DNA of 64,000 nt from Nocardioides caldifontis (GCF_008087345.1 NZ_VHIB01000001.1:372001-436000), one strand, 5' to 3'; counted from the first letter of the stretch, positions 8,902 to 18,062 are shown. Notes: generated by a model from the sequence alone, not told the origin. Numbers and translations: made by a program.

Positions 8902-9993
8902 TCAGCGCTCGACCTCGCCGCGGATGAAGGCCTCGACCTGCGCACGGCCGAGGTCGTCGGGCATCTGCACCGGCGGGGACTTCATGAGGTACGTCGACGC
9001 CGACAGGATCGGGCCGCCGATGCCGCGGTCCTTCGCGATCTTGCAGGCGCGCAGGGCGTCGATGATGATGCCGGCGCTGTTCGGGGAGTCCCAGACCTCG
9101 AGCTTGTACTCCAGGTTCAGCGGGACGTCGCCGAACGCACGACCCTCGAGCCGGACGTAGGCCCACTTGCGGTCGTCGAGCCACGCGACGTAGTCCGACG
9201 GGCCGATGTGGACGTTGCGGTCGCTGACCTTGTTGGCCAGCTCGCCCTGGAGGTTCGAGGTGACCGCCTGGGTCTTGGAGACCTTCTTCGACTCCAGCCG
9301 CTCGCGCTCCAACATGTTCTTGAAGTCCATGTTGCCGCCGACGTTGAGCTGGTAGGTGCGGTCGAGGGCGACGCCGCGGTCCTCGAACAGCTTCGCCATC
9401 ACGCGGTGGGTGATCGTCGCGCCGACCTGGCTCTTGATGTCGTCACCGACGATCGGGACGCCGGCCGCCTCGAACTTCGCCGCCCACTCCGGGTCGGAGG
9501 CGATGAACACCGGCAGCGCGTTGACGAAGCCGACACCGGCGTCGATCGCGCACTGGGCGTAGAACTTGTCGGCCTCCTCGGAGCCCACCGGAAGGTAGGA
9601 CACGAGCACGTCGGCCTTCGAGTTCTTCAGCGCCTGCACGACGTCGACCGGCTCGGCGGCCGACTCCTCGATGGTCTGGCGGTAGTACTTCCCGAGGCCG
9701 TCGTACGTGGGGCCGCGCTGCACCTCGACGCCGAGCGTCGGGACGTCGCAGATCTTGATGGTGTTGTTCTCGGAGGCGTTGATCGCCTCGGAGAGGTCCT
9801 TGCCAACCTTCTTGTCGTCGACGTCGAAAGCCGCGACGAACTCCACGTCGGAGATGTGGTAGTCGCCGAACTTGACGTGCATGAGCCCGGGGACGGTGGT
9901 CTCGGGATCGGCGTCCTTGTAGTAGTGGACGCCTTGGATCAGCGAAGTGGCGCAGTTGCCCACACCCACGATCGCGACGCGTACGGAACCCAT
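8902..9993 (-). CDS. ino1: inositol-3-phosphate synthase
   Basis: This 363-residue NAD-dependent enzyme converts glucose 6-phosphate to 1D-myo-inositol 3-phosphate, the entry to phosphatidylinositol and mycothiol. The Rossmann glycine motif is [16 protein letters not shown] (residues 5-20). The family core is seen in [41 protein letters not shown] and in [14 protein letters not shown]. The C-terminal [28 protein letters not shown] is typical of the actinobacterial/archaeal type. The ATG at 9993 has a purine-rich site (GGAAGAAGGAGAG). It is 17 bases downstream of padR, forming an operon as in Mycobacterium Rv0047c-Rv0046c, so PadR probably regulates it. Confidence 0.97.
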   Translation of the reverse strand: MGSVRVAIVGVGNCATSLIQGVHYYKDADPETTVPGLMHVKFGDYHISDVEFVAAFDVDDKKVGKDLSEAINASENNTIKICDVPTLGVEVQRGPTYDGLGKYYRQTIEESAAEPVDVVQALKNSKADVLVSYLPVGSEEADKFYAQCAIDAGVGFVNALPVFIASDPEWAAKFEAAGVPIVGDDIKSQVGATITHRVMAKLFEDRGVALDRTYQLNVGGNMDFKNMLERERLESKKVSKTQAVTSNLQGELANKVSDRNVHIGPSDYVAWLDDRKWAYVRLEGRAFGDVPLNLEYKLEVWDSPNSAGIIIDALRACKIAKDRGIGGPILSASTYLMKSPPVQMPDDLGRAQVEAFIRGEVER

Positions 9994-10010
9994 CGGGCTC
10001 TCCTTCTTCC

Positions 10011-10685
10011 TCAGGTTGTTTCCGGTTTGCCGAGCCGTCCGGTGACGGTCGGTCCGTCCTGCCCCTCGTGACGCCCCTCGCCGCGTTCCGCGGCGATGAG
10101 GTCGGAGAGCCAGCTGACCTCCCGCTCGACCGACTCCAGGCCGTGGCGTGCCAGCTCCACGGCGTAGCTGTTGGTGGTGGGTGCTCCCTCGGACGCCAGG
10201 AGGTCGCGGCGCACGTGTGCGAGCCGCTCCTCCAGCCGCGCCCGTCGACCTTCGAGGATCCGCAGCCGGATCTCCCGGTCGGTGCGCCCGAAGAACGCGA
10301 ACCGGACCCCGAAGTCGTCGTCCTCCCACGCCGCCGGGCCGGCCTCCGACATCAGCTTCGCGAACCGCTCGTCGCCCGCGGGCGTGAGCTCGTAGACGAT
10401 GCGCTGACGACGGCTGACCGCGCCGGTGGTGGTGGTCTTCGCAGCGCCGCTGCGGGCGCGGGTGGCCCGCTTCGCCGGCACGGGCGCCGCGGCGACGTGC
10501 TCGGTGATGAACCCCGCGCGGAGCATCTTCTTCAACGCCGGGTAGAGCGAGCCGTAGGAGAGCACCCGCCCGCGCCCGAGGACCAGGTTGAGCTGCTTGC
10601 GCAGCTCGTAACCGTGCATGGGGTTCTCGTGCAGCAGTCCGAGGACCGCCAGCTCGAGGGTCTCTCCCCTGCGGGTCACCGTCAC
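10011..10685 (-). CDS. PadR family transcriptional regulator
   Basis: A 224-residue protein. Residues 1-85 are the PadR winged helix ([43 protein letters not shown]). A basic Ala/Arg linker of about 30 residues follows, then the dimerising C-terminal helices ([35 protein letters not shown]). It starts at a GTG and shares an operon with ino1. The upstream region shared with ponA contains a TATCG/CGATA palindrome that may be its own operator. The equivalent mycobacterial protein is Rv0047c. The effector is unknown. Confidence 0.92.
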   Translation of the reverse strand: MTVTRRGETLELAVLGLLHENPMHGYELRKQLNLVLGRGRVLSYGSLYPALKKMLRAGFITEHVAAAPVPAKRATRARSGAAKTTTTGAVSRRQRIVYELTPAGDERFAKLMSEAGPAAWEDDDFGVRFAFFGRTDREIRLRILEGRRARLEERLAHVRRDLLASEGAPTTNSYAVELARHGLESVEREVSWLSDLIAAERGEGRHEGQDGPTVTGRLGKPETT

Positions 10686-10715
10686 CTCGGGTTCCTGCGG
10701 CGTTCACCGCTCGTC

Positions 10716-10742
10716 GTATCGGACTGACGTATCGTAGCGATA
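10716..10742. promoter_or_regulatory. candidate PadR operator in the padR-ponA intergenic region
   Basis: The palindrome TATCG-TAG-CGATA lies at 10730-10742. A second direct GTATCG half-site at 10716-10721 lies 13 bases from the GTATCG at 10729-10734. The region is AT-rich for this genome and lies 31-57 bases upstream of the padR start, where an autoregulatory site would be expected. Binding is inferred from position and symmetry only. Confidence 0.45.
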
Positions 10743-10943
10743 TATCAAGCGCTGCTCAAAGCGGCGCGCCCCCGTGTGCGGAGGGTGGCTGACGTCACCG
10801 CGTCACCGCCGCCGGGCGCCCTCGTTGACCGGTCGGAGGACCGACGCCCCCCGTACGCTGAGGTGTCGCCCCGGACGGGAGGGGCACCCTCACGGGGTCG
10901 GATCGGGGCACCGGCCGTGGGGCCCCCTCGTGGAGAAGGTCGA

Positions 10944-13460
10944 GTGAGCGGACAGCGCAAGGAGCCCTACCCCTGGCAGAAGCGCCAGGCGGAGGAGGCG
11001 AGGAAGGCCGAGGCGAAGAAGGCGGCGGCCCGCAGGGCCGCCGCCCAGCGCGAGGCCGCACACAAGCGCCGGCCGGCAGGCGCCGGCGGCGGCTCGAGGC
11101 CCCCCGGCCCGCCCGTGCCGCCCAAGGAGCGCGGCAAGTGGTCGCGCGGGTGGCGCCGTGGCGTGAAGTGGCTCGCCGCCAGCTTCGGCGTCGTCTTCGT
11201 CGTCGGGCTCGTGCTCTTCGCGATCGCCTACGCCCGCACCGACATCCCCGACCCCAACGAGGGGTTCGAGGCGCAGACCTCCTACGTCTACTACGCCGAC
11301 GGCAAGACGGTGATCGGCAAGTTCGCCGAGCAGGACCGCACCAACGTCGAGCTCGAGGACGTCCCGACCCACGTGCAGGACGCGGTGATCGCCGCCGAGG
11401 ACCGCACCTTCTGGACCAACAAGGGGCTCGACCCCAAGGGGATCCTCCGCGCGGCCTTCAACAACGCCAAGGGCGGCAACACCCAGGGCGCCTCGACGAT
11501 CACCCAGCAGTACGTCAAGGTCTTCTACCTCAGCCAGGAGCGCACCTGGTCGCGGAAGTTCAAGGAGGCCATCCTCTCGCTGAAGATCCAGCGCCAGATG
11601 GACAAGGAGGAGATCCTCGAGGGCTACCTCAACACGATCTACTTCGGTCGCGGCGCCTACGGGATCGAGGCCGCGGCCCGTGCGTACTTCGACACGACGG
11701 CCGCGGAGCTGAACGTCCGCCAGGGCGCCGCGCTCGCGGCGATCATCAACTCGCCCAACGGCTACGACCCCGCCGGCGGCCGTGAGTCCCGCCAGGGGCT
11801 GCGGGCGCGCTACTCGTACGTGGTCAGCGGCATGGAGGACATGGGCACGCTGCCCGCGGAGCTGGTCGGCTCCCGCAAGGTGTCCAAGCTGCCGAAGTTT
11901 CCCGAGATCAAGGGCGAGAGCACCTACGGCGGCCAGCGCGGCCACGTCCTCAAGATGGTCCGCGACGAGCTGCAGCGGCTCGGGTTCAGCGACGCCGAGA
12001 TCGACGGCGGGGGCTTGAGGATCACCACCACCTTCAACCAGAAGGTGATGCGGGCGGCCCAGGCCGGCGTGCAGGAGAACCGCCCCGACCTCAAGGGGCT
12101 GCACGTCGGCGTCGCCTCCGTGGACCCGCGCAACGGCGCGCTCCGCGGGATGTACGGCGGCCAGGACTACCTCGAGAGCCAGATCAACTGGGCCCGCGCG
12201 GGCGGTGCACCGGGGTCGGCCTTCAAGCCGTTCGCCCTCGCCGCCGCGCTGACCTACGGCTACTCGCTGCAGTCTGTCTTCGACGGCAGCTCTCCGCTCG
12301 AGGTCGCCGGCACCGAGTTCGAGAACCAGGGCGAGAACGCCGGCGTGAGCTACGGCCCGGTCAGCCTGCTCACCGCGACCGAGAAGTCGATCAACACCGC
12401 CTACGTCGAGATGGTCGACAGCATCGAGCCCAACGGGCCCCGGGCGGTCCGCGACCTCGCGATCAAGATGGGCATCCCGGCGAACGCCCCGGGCTTCGAC
12501 GAGAACCTCAGCATGGTGCTCGGCTCCCAGACGGTGAGCCCGATCGACATGGCCAACGGCTACGGCACGATGGCCGCCGGCGGCAAGGCGAAGAAGGTCT
12601 ACACGGTCGAGGAGGTCCGCTCGGCCTCCGGGCAGGTGGAGTACCAGCACCGTGTGAAGGCCGAGCAGGCGGTCAGCGAGGAGGTCGCCGCCGACGCGAC
12701 CTACGCCCTCCAACGGGTCACGCAGTACGGCAGCGGCACCAACGCCAACGTGCTCGGCCGCGACATCGCCGGCAAGACCGGCACCGCCACCGACGACAAC
12801 GGCAACGTCCGGTCGTCGTGGTTCGTCGGCTACACGCCGCAGCTCTCGACCGCGGTGATGTACGTGCGCGGCAACGGCGCCGAGCCGCTCGACGGCTTCC
12901 TGCCGACCTTCTACGGCGGCGAGTACCCCGCCCGCACCTGGGCCTCGGTGATGGGCGCTGCCCTGGAGGGTGCGGACTACCTCGAGTTCCCCGAGCCGGC
13001 CTACCTCGACCACTCCGTCGAGGGCCACGCGCCGACGCCGACCTTCACCCCCGACCCGTCCCCGTCGGAGTCGGAGGGCGACGAGGGCAGGCGCAACCGT
13101 GGCAACCGCGGCGGCGACGACGACGAGCAGGAGCAGCCCGACCCCTCGCCGCCCGCGACCAGCCCGGGCGGCGGCAACGGCGGCGGCAACGGCGGCGGCA
13201 ACGGTGGCGGCACCGGCGGCGGTTCCGGTGGCGGCAACGGTGGCGGCAACGGTGGCGGCAACGGTGGCGGTTCCGGCGGTGGCGGTGGGTCCGGGGGCGG
13301 CTCCGGCGACGGCAGCGGGAGTGGTGACGGTGGCACCGGGACCGACGGCGGCGGCACCGGAACCGGTGGGGGTACGGGCGGTGGCACGGGCACCGGGACC
13401 GGTGGTGGCACCGGCGGAGGCACGGGCACCGGAACCGGCCAGGGGCAGGAAGCGGCCTGA
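10944..13460 (+). CDS. ponA: bifunctional class A penicillin-binding protein (PBP1A/PonA)
   Basis: This 838-residue peptidoglycan synthase has a basic, Ala-rich cytoplasmic tail (1-75), one TM segment (LAASFGVVFVVGLVLFAIAYA), a GT51 glycosyltransferase domain and a transpeptidase domain. The GT51 domain shows EDRTFWTNKGLDPKG near 151 and GASTITQQYVK. The transpeptidase domain shows SAFK near 425, KSINTAY and KTGTA near 611. The C-terminus is a ~95-residue exported tail of GGGN/GGGT/GGGS repeats. The GTG at 10944 is preferred to an upstream in-frame ATG because GGAGAAGG lies just before it. It corresponds to mycobacterial ponA1 (Rv0050) in the conserved block and is followed by the GT87 gene. 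Confidence 0.95.
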   Translation: MSGQRKEPYPWQKRQAEEARKAEAKKAAARRAAAQREAAHKRRPAGAGGGSRPPGPPVPPKERGKWSRGWRRGVKWLAASFGVVFVVGLVLFAIAYARTDIPDPNEGFEAQTSYVYYADGKTVIGKFAEQDRTNVELEDVPTHVQDAVIAAEDRTFWTNKGLDPKGILRAAFNNAKGGNTQGASTITQQYVKVFYLSQERTWSRKFKEAILSLKIQRQMDKEEILEGYLNTIYFGRGAYGIEAAARAYFDTTAAELNVRQGAALAAIINSPNGYDPAGGRESRQGLRARYSYVVSGMEDMGTLPAELVGSRKVSKLPKFPEIKGESTYGGQRGHVLKMVRDELQRLGFSDAEIDGGGLRITTTFNQKVMRAAQAGVQENRPDLKGLHVGVASVDPRNGALRGMYGGQDYLESQINWARAGGAPGSAFKPFALAAALTYGYSLQSVFDGSSPLEVAGTEFENQGENAGVSYGPVSLLTATEKSINTAYVEMVDSIEPNGPRAVRDLAIKMGIPANAPGFDENLSMVLGSQTVSPIDMANGYGTMAAGGKAKKVYTVEEVRSASGQVEYQHRVKAEQAVSEEVAADATYALQRVTQYGSGTNANVLGRDIAGKTGTATDDNGNVRSSWFVGYTPQLSTAVMYVRGNGAEPLDGFLPTFYGGEYPARTWASVMGAALEGADYLEFPEPAYLDHSVEGHAPTPTFTPDPSPSESEGDEGRRNRGNRGGDDDEQEQPDPSPPATSPGGGNGGGNGGGNGGGTGGGSGGGNGGGNGGGNGGGSGGGGGSGGGSGDGSGSGDGGTGTDGGGTGTGGGTGGGTGTGTGGGTGGGTGTGTGQGQEAA
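13171..13450 (+). repeat. Gly-rich coding repeats (GGCGGCAAC-type) in the ponA 3' end
   Basis: The DNA is a run of degenerate 12-base units of GGYGGCAAC type, coding for GGGN, GGGT and GGGS. It then changes to GTG/GTGTGGG units. It is in frame and forms the exported C-terminal tail of the PBP. Confidence 0.85.
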
Positions 13461-13472
13461 CGTCTGTCGGGG

Positions 13473-13505
13473 CTCGTGTCCCCCTCGTGTCCCCCTCGTG
13501 TCCCC
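13473..13505. repeat. three tandem copies of an 11-bp unit CTCGTGTCCCC
   Basis: Three exact copies (13473-13483, 13484-13494, 13495-13505) lie in the 83-base gap between ponA and the GT87 gene. No function is evident; replication slippage is a simple origin. Confidence 0.8.
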
Positions 13506-13543
13506 GCCGGTGAACGCCCGCGAGGCCGGCGTACCCCGGTAGC

Positions 13544-14956
13544 GTGCGCCCGGTGGAGGTCGTGCACCCGACGGTCGAGGACCCGGTCGCCCGCGCGGCG
13601 AGCGAGGGGATCGGCGGGCCGTCCGGGCGGCACTCGCGCGGCCACCGCTGGTGGACGCCGGTGCGCGTCGTCCTCGCGGTCGCCTGCGTGGCCTGGCTGC
13701 TGGCGATGGTGCAGAAGGCGCCGTGCGCCGCGGACGGCTGGAACGGCGAGAACGCGCGCTACGCGCAGATGTGCTACTCGGACGTGCCGTACCTCTACAC
13801 CGGCCGTGGGTTCGCCGAGCTCCAGGTGCCCTTCGCCGACTCCGACGGACGTTACGAGGGGCTGGAGTACCCGGTGCTCATCGGGTGGTTCGCCTACGGC
13901 GCCTCCTGGCTCACCCAGCAGCTCGTCGGCGAGGCCGACCTCGAGCGACGGCGCGCCGCCCCTGTCGACGAGCTGAGCAGCTTCCCCGGGGTCGAGGAGG
14001 AGCGGCGGCTGTCGTTCGTCGTCACCGCGATCCTGCTCGCGCCGTTCGTGCTGCTCGCCGCCTGGTTCCTCGCCGGCGCCCACCGCGGCCGGCCGTGGGA
14101 CGCGCTGCCGTTCGCGGCCGCGCCGACCCTCGTCGTCGCCGGGCTCGTCAACTGGGACGTGATCGCGGTCGCCTGCGTCGCCGGGGCGTTCTGGGCCTGG
14201 TCGCGCGGGTCACCGCTGCTGGCCGGCGTGATGGTGGGGCTCGGCACCGCCGCCAAGCTCTACCCGCTGTTCCTCCTCGGCGCGTTCCTGGTCGTCGGCC
14301 TGCGCCGCCGGAGCTGGCGGCCGCTGGCCCTCGCCTTCGGCGGCGCGCTGGCGAGCTGGCTGGCGGTGAACCTCCCGGTGATGCTCTACGGCTGGGAGGG
14401 GTGGCGGGTCTTCTGGTCGTTCAACGCCGACCGCGGCCCCGACCTCGGCTCGCTCTGGCTGGTCGCCGCGCACGCCGGTCACGCCGCGTCCGCCGACACC
14501 GTGAACCTGGTGTCGTGGGTGGTGTTCCTCGCCGTCTGCGCAGCGGTGCTGGTGCTCGGGCTCACCGCGCCGCAGGTCCCGCGGGTCGCCCAGCTGGCGT
14601 TCCTCGTGCTCGTCGGGTTCCTGCTGGTGAACAAGGTGTACTCGCCGCAGTACGTCCTCTGGCTGCTCCCGGTCGCGGTGCTCGCCCGCCCCCGCTGGCG
14701 CGACCTGCTGATCTGGCAGGCGGGCGAGCTCTTCTACTTCGCGATGGTGTGGATGTACCTCGGGCAGTACACCGCCTCGGCCACCACCGGGGGCCAGGAC
14801 CTCGCCTACTCGGTGGCGATCGTGGTCCGGGTGGCCGCGGAGCTGTACCTCGCCGCGGTCGTCGTCCGCGACGTGCTCCGGCCCTGGCGGGACCCCGTCC
14901 GTCTCTCCGCCGGCGACCTGACGCACGACCCGATGACCCCCGTCGGACGACGTTGA
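13544..14956 (+). CDS. GT87 family integral membrane glycosyltransferase (DUF2029)
   Basis: A 470-residue polytopic membrane protein with about 10 TM helices, of the mannosyltransferase-like GT87/GT-C family that uses polyprenyl-phosphate sugars at the outer membrane face. Visible features are an acidic first loop after TM1 (CYSDVPYLYTGRGFAELQVPF), GTAAKLYPLFLLGAFLVV with the family Lys-Leu-Tyr-Pro, and VNKVYSPQYVLWLLPVAVL near the C-terminus. The Mycobacterium counterpart Rv0051 occupies the same place after ponA1, so a role in envelope glycan assembly is likely. The GTG at 13544 follows no strong ribosome site; a second GTG at 13553 is possible. Confidence 0.85.
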   Translation: MRPVEVVHPTVEDPVARAASEGIGGPSGRHSRGHRWWTPVRVVLAVACVAWLLAMVQKAPCAADGWNGENARYAQMCYSDVPYLYTGRGFAELQVPFADSDGRYEGLEYPVLIGWFAYGASWLTQQLVGEADLERRRAAPVDELSSFPGVEEERRLSFVVTAILLAPFVLLAAWFLAGAHRGRPWDALPFAAAPTLVVAGLVNWDVIAVACVAGAFWAWSRGSPLLAGVMVGLGTAAKLYPLFLLGAFLVVGLRRRSWRPLALAFGGALASWLAVNLPVMLYGWEGWRVFWSFNADRGPDLGSLWLVAAHAGHAASADTVNLVSWVVFLAVCAAVLVLGLTAPQVPRVAQLAFLVLVGFLLVNKVYSPQYVLWLLPVAVLARPRWRDLLIWQAGELFYFAMVWMYLGQYTASATTGGQDLAYSVAIVVRVAAELYLAAVVVRDVLRPWRDPVRLSAGDLTHDPMTPVGRR

Positions 14957-15047
14957 GCCGCCCTTCGTGGCGCGCCTGGGGGTGTGTTGAGCCGCCCCTC
15001 GTGGCGCGCGTTGGGGTGTTGAGCCGCCCGTCGTGGCGCGGCCCGGC
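14952..15047. repeat. array of three ~32-bp-spaced repeats, core GAGCCGCCCCTCGTGGCG
   Basis: GTTGAGCCGCCC occurs at 14952, 14986 and 15018 (spacing 34 and 32). Each copy continues as CTTCGTGG, CCTCGTGG or GTCGTGG followed by CGCG, and variable bases separate the copies. The array fills the gap between the convergent GT87 and alanine racemase genes. The same unit recurs at 20963-21255 and 48447-48476. Confidence 0.9.
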
Positions 15048-15050
15048 GCG

Positions 15051-16088
15051 TCATCCCAGGGCGATCTCGTCGAACGTGCTCACGGTGAACCGCACCCGCA
15101 CGTCGACCCGGTCGCCCACCCGCGGGACCGGGGTGTCGTGCGGGACGAAGAGCATCGACGCCTGCATGTGCGGCGGCTCGGCGAAGAGCCGCTGCTTGCC
15201 GTCGATCGTGAACGGCGAGCGGACGAAACCGGCCGCGTCGAGCCCGCCCTTGGCGATCCGCGCGGCGCGGTCGCGCAACGTCGCCCCTCCGGTCGGCGCC
15301 TCGAGCCCGATCCCGTGCGCCGTCCCGCCCGAGACGACCACGATGTGGCCCTGCCGCGGAGCGGTCCGGCCGCGGTAGCCGAAGACGTCGCCGCGCTCGA
15401 CGGGGTGCACGTCGAGGACGGTCGCCGTGACCCGGAGCGCCCCCCTGTCGCCGAGCCAGAGCCGGGTGCCGATCCGGGGGCGGAGCTCGAAGTCGGCGTA
15501 CGACGAGGACAGGCTGGCCAGCTCGGCGTCGGTGAGGTGCGAGACGTAGACCCGGCGTACGTCGATCCCGCTGGCGACCACGTCGGTCATCAGCCTCCCG
15601 ACCTCGCCGAGGTGGGAGCCGTGCGCCATCGGCAGGTGCAGCGCGAACCCCTCGACGTCGAGCCCGTCCAGCCGGGCCGCTGCCTCCCGGAGCTCGCGCC
15701 GGCGGAACCCGTGGCGCAGCATCGAGGTCAGCACCTCGAGCACCACCCGAGGTCGGTCGACGCCGGCGCGGGCCCGGAGCTCGTCGAGGTCCTCGAGCCG
15801 TCCGACCGTGTGCACCACGCGCGGGTCGTAGACGGTCCGGGTCTCCGAGGGACGCCACGGGGAGAGCACGAGCACGGTGCCGTCGAACCCCTCGCGGGCG
15901 GCGGCCACCTCGGCGTACGTCCCGACGGCGAGGACGTCCGCACCGAGCGACGCGGCCGTGGCGGCGAGCCGCGGGATGCCGAAGCCGTAGCCGTTGCCCT
16001 TCGCGACGGGGACGATGCCGGGGTGGGCCTCGACGACCGAGCGCAGGTGGCGGTGCCACCGCTGCTCGTCGATGGTCAGCGTCAGCAC
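15051..16088 (-). CDS. alanine racemase-like PLP enzyme
   Basis: This 345-residue protein matches fold-type III alanine racemases along its length. It has the N-terminal barrel strand with the PLP lysine in VAKGNGYGFG (canonical VKANAYGHG), a barrel Arg/His-rich region, RIGTRLWLG, then a beta domain with RGDVFGYRG that could hold the catalytic Tyr, and the C-terminal PRVGDRVDVRV. The motif differs from the canonical one at several positions, so a different amino-acid substrate is possible. It lies 4 bases downstream of the FemX-like gene; the pair suggests peptidoglycan side-chain chemistry. The start is the ATG at 16088. Confidence 0.8.
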   Translation of the reverse strand: MLTLTIDEQRWHRHLRSVVEAHPGIVPVAKGNGYGFGIPRLAATAASLGADVLAVGTYAEVAAAREGFDGTVLVLSPWRPSETRTVYDPRVVHTVGRLEDLDELRARAGVDRPRVVLEVLTSMLRHGFRRRELREAAARLDGLDVEGFALHLPMAHGSHLGEVGRLMTDVVASGIDVRRVYVSHLTDAELASLSSSYADFELRPRIGTRLWLGDRGALRVTATVLDVHPVERGDVFGYRGRTAPRQGHIVVVSGGTAHGIGLEAPTGGATLRDRAARIAKGGLDAAGFVRSPFTIDGKQRLFAEPPHMQASMLFVPHDTPVPRVGDRVDVRVRFTVSTFDEIALG

Positions 16089-16092
16089 GCGG

Positions 16093-17235
16093 TCACCCCC
16101 GCCGGGCCATGTAGAGGGCGAACGCCTTGTACAACACCCGGTTCACCGGTCGGTCCCACTCGCCGGCGAGCTCGACGGCCTCGCCGCCGGTGCCGACCTT
16201 GAAGGTGATCAGCCCGACGTGGCTGTCGTCCGGGTCGAGCGTGTCGGTGATGCCGCGGAGGTCGTAGACGTCGGCTCCCTGCTTCAGCGCGTGCCGGATC
16301 ATCGCCCACTGCACGGCGTTGGAGCCGCGGACCTCGCGCTTCTCGGTGGAGGAGGCGCCGTAGGAGTACCAGACGTGAGTGCCCACCTGGACCAGGATCG
16401 TGCTGGCCACCAGGTCGCCCTCGTGCTCGGCGTGGAACAGCGCGATCCGGTCGGGGTCCTCCGCGCCGAGCGCTCGGAACATCGTCGCGAAGTAGCTCCG
16501 TGGACGCGGCGTGAACCCGTCCCGCTCGGCGGTGTGGACGTAGAGCGCGTGGAACCGGTCGAGCTCGGCCTCGAGCCGGTCGGCGGGGACCCGATCGGCG
16601 ACGACTCCTTCCTTGGTGGCCTTCTTGATGTTGCGCCGCCACAGCTGGTTCATCCCCTTGAGCACCTCGTCCTCGGTGCGGGCGGTGCCGTCGGGGTGGC
16701 GGAGCGGGACCTGGAAGACGTGCTGCGGCTGGCCGGCCGCGAAACCGCCGGCCACCGACTGCGGCAGCCACCCGAGCTCGCGCAGCTGGGAGACGACCGC
16801 GGCGCCCTCCGGTTCGCGGGCGGTCGGGGCGAGGTCGTCGAGCCGGCGTACTCCGTCGTCGGCGATGCCCTGCTTGACGGTGGCGGCGTCCCAGCGGCGA
16901 ACGACGACGGGGGGGCCCATCCTGATGCCGAAGGCACCCTGCACCTTCAGGTGGCGGACCATCGGGTCCAGCCATTCCGCGAGCGGGTCCGCCGCCCAGT
17001 CGATGACCGGTCCCTCGGGGAGGTAGGCGAGGTGACGCCGCACCTTCGGCAGCTGCCGGTAGAGGACCAGCCCGGCCCCGCGGAGCTCGTCGCCGTCGAA
17101 CCAGCCGAGCGACTCACGCCGCCACTCGCTCTTCACCTCGCCCCAAGCCGGCACCTGCAGGAAGCTGGCGCTGCGCCGGGACGCGACGAACGCGAGGTGC
17201 TCGGCCGGGGTGATGGTGCGGACGGTGAGGGTCAC
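16093..17235 (-). CDS. FemABX family peptidyltransferase (peptidoglycan interpeptide bridge)
   Basis: A 380-residue GNAT-fold transferase of the FemA/FemX/MurM family, which uses aminoacyl-tRNA to add amino acids to lipid II. Visible family features are SFLQVPAWGEVKSEWRRESLGW at the N-terminus, LYRQLPKVRRHLAYLPEGPVIDW, and the C-terminal HVWYSYGASSTEKREVRGSNAVQWAMIRHALKQGADVYDLRGI. Nocardioides-type walls carry LL-diaminopimelate linked through glycine, so glycine addition is the likely reaction (inference). The GTG at 17235 is preferred over an upstream ATG, which would reach into the divergent lipoprotein promoter. It is in an operon with the alanine racemase-like gene. Confidence 0.88.
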   Translation of the reverse strand: MTLTVRTITPAEHLAFVASRRSASFLQVPAWGEVKSEWRRESLGWFDGDELRGAGLVLYRQLPKVRRHLAYLPEGPVIDWAADPLAEWLDPMVRHLKVQGAFGIRMGPPVVVRRWDAATVKQGIADDGVRRLDDLAPTAREPEGAAVVSQLRELGWLPQSVAGGFAAGQPQHVFQVPLRHPDGTARTEDEVLKGMNQLWRRNIKKATKEGVVADRVPADRLEAELDRFHALYVHTAERDGFTPRPRSYFATMFRALGAEDPDRIALFHAEHEGDLVASTILVQVGTHVWYSYGASSTEKREVRGSNAVQWAMIRHALKQGADVYDLRGITDTLDPDDSHVGLITFKVGTGGEAVELAGEWDRPVNRVLYKAFALYMARRG

Positions 17236-17333
17236 GTCGCCCGAGCCTAGTTCCCCGACCACCGCCCGGTTTGCGCCGACATGGTTGGATGCTGCAAGCG
17301 CAGGCAGCGCGACGCACCCGAGGAAGGCACCAC

Positions 17334-18032
17334 ATGAGGACCTGGCAGGCAGCACTGACGGGGGTCGCGGCAGCGGCCCTTCTCTCCGCGTGCGGAGGGG
17401 GGTTCGCCGAGGAGTCGCCCGAGGCCATCGGCGAGGCCGCCGAGAAGGACATGAAGGCGCTGGAGTCGGTGCGGATCGCGGGGGAGCTGACCAGCGACGG
17501 CGAGGAGATCTCCGTCGACATGGCGCTCACCACCGACGGCGACTGCCAGGGCACGCTCGGGATCCAGGGCGGCTCGACCGAGATCCGCAGCCTCGGTGGC
17601 GAGACCTGGATGAAGCCGGACGCGGCGTTCTGGGAGGCCTCGGCCGGCGAGCAGGCCGCGCTGATCCAGGGCGTCGTCGGCGACAAGTGGGTCGTCCTCG
17701 GCGACGACCAGGACTTCGCCGAGCTCTGCGACCTCGACGAGCTGCTCGACCAGATGGGTGGCGACGACGACGACTCGAAGGCCGAGACCGACGGCACCGA
17801 GGACGTCGACGGCACCGAGGCGGTCAAGGTCGTCGGCGAGACCGACGAGGGCGACCCGGTCACCGTGTGGGTGAAGGTCGACGAGCCGCACCACATCCTG
17901 AAGATGCAGGTCACCGAGGGCGGCGAGCCCGGCGAGATCACCTTCTCCGACTTCGATGAGAAGCTCGAGGTCGAGGCACCGGCCGACGACGAGGTCGTCG
18001 ACCTCGAGCAGCTCGGCAGCCAGGCGGGCTGA
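17334..18032 (+). CDS. LppX/LprG-like lipoprotein
   Basis: A 232-residue exported lipoprotein. A short signal peptide ends in the lipobox LLSAC (Cys at about residue 20). The mature part shows the pattern of the mycobacterial LppX/LprAFG family: an N-terminal helix (AIGEAAEKDMKALESVRIAGELTSD), then beta strands (GTLGIQGGSTEIRSLGGETWMKP). An acidic insertion (MGGDDDDSKAETDGTED) lies in the middle. Such proteins carry lipids or help envelope assembly. The ATG at 17334 follows AGGAAGG. It diverges from the femX-like gene and converges with DNase IV. Confidence 0.85.
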   Translation: MRTWQAALTGVAAAALLSACGGGFAEESPEAIGEAAEKDMKALESVRIAGELTSDGEEISVDMALTTDGDCQGTLGIQGGSTEIRSLGGETWMKPDAAFWEASAGEQAALIQGVVGDKWVVLGDDQDFAELCDLDELLDQMGGDDDDSKAETDGTEDVDGTEAVKVVGETDEGDPVTVWVKVDEPHHILKMQVTEGGEPGEITFSDFDEKLEVEAPADDEVVDLEQLGSQAG

Positions 18033-18062
18033 CCCTCCGGGCCGCAGGGCGGCTCCGTCGGA

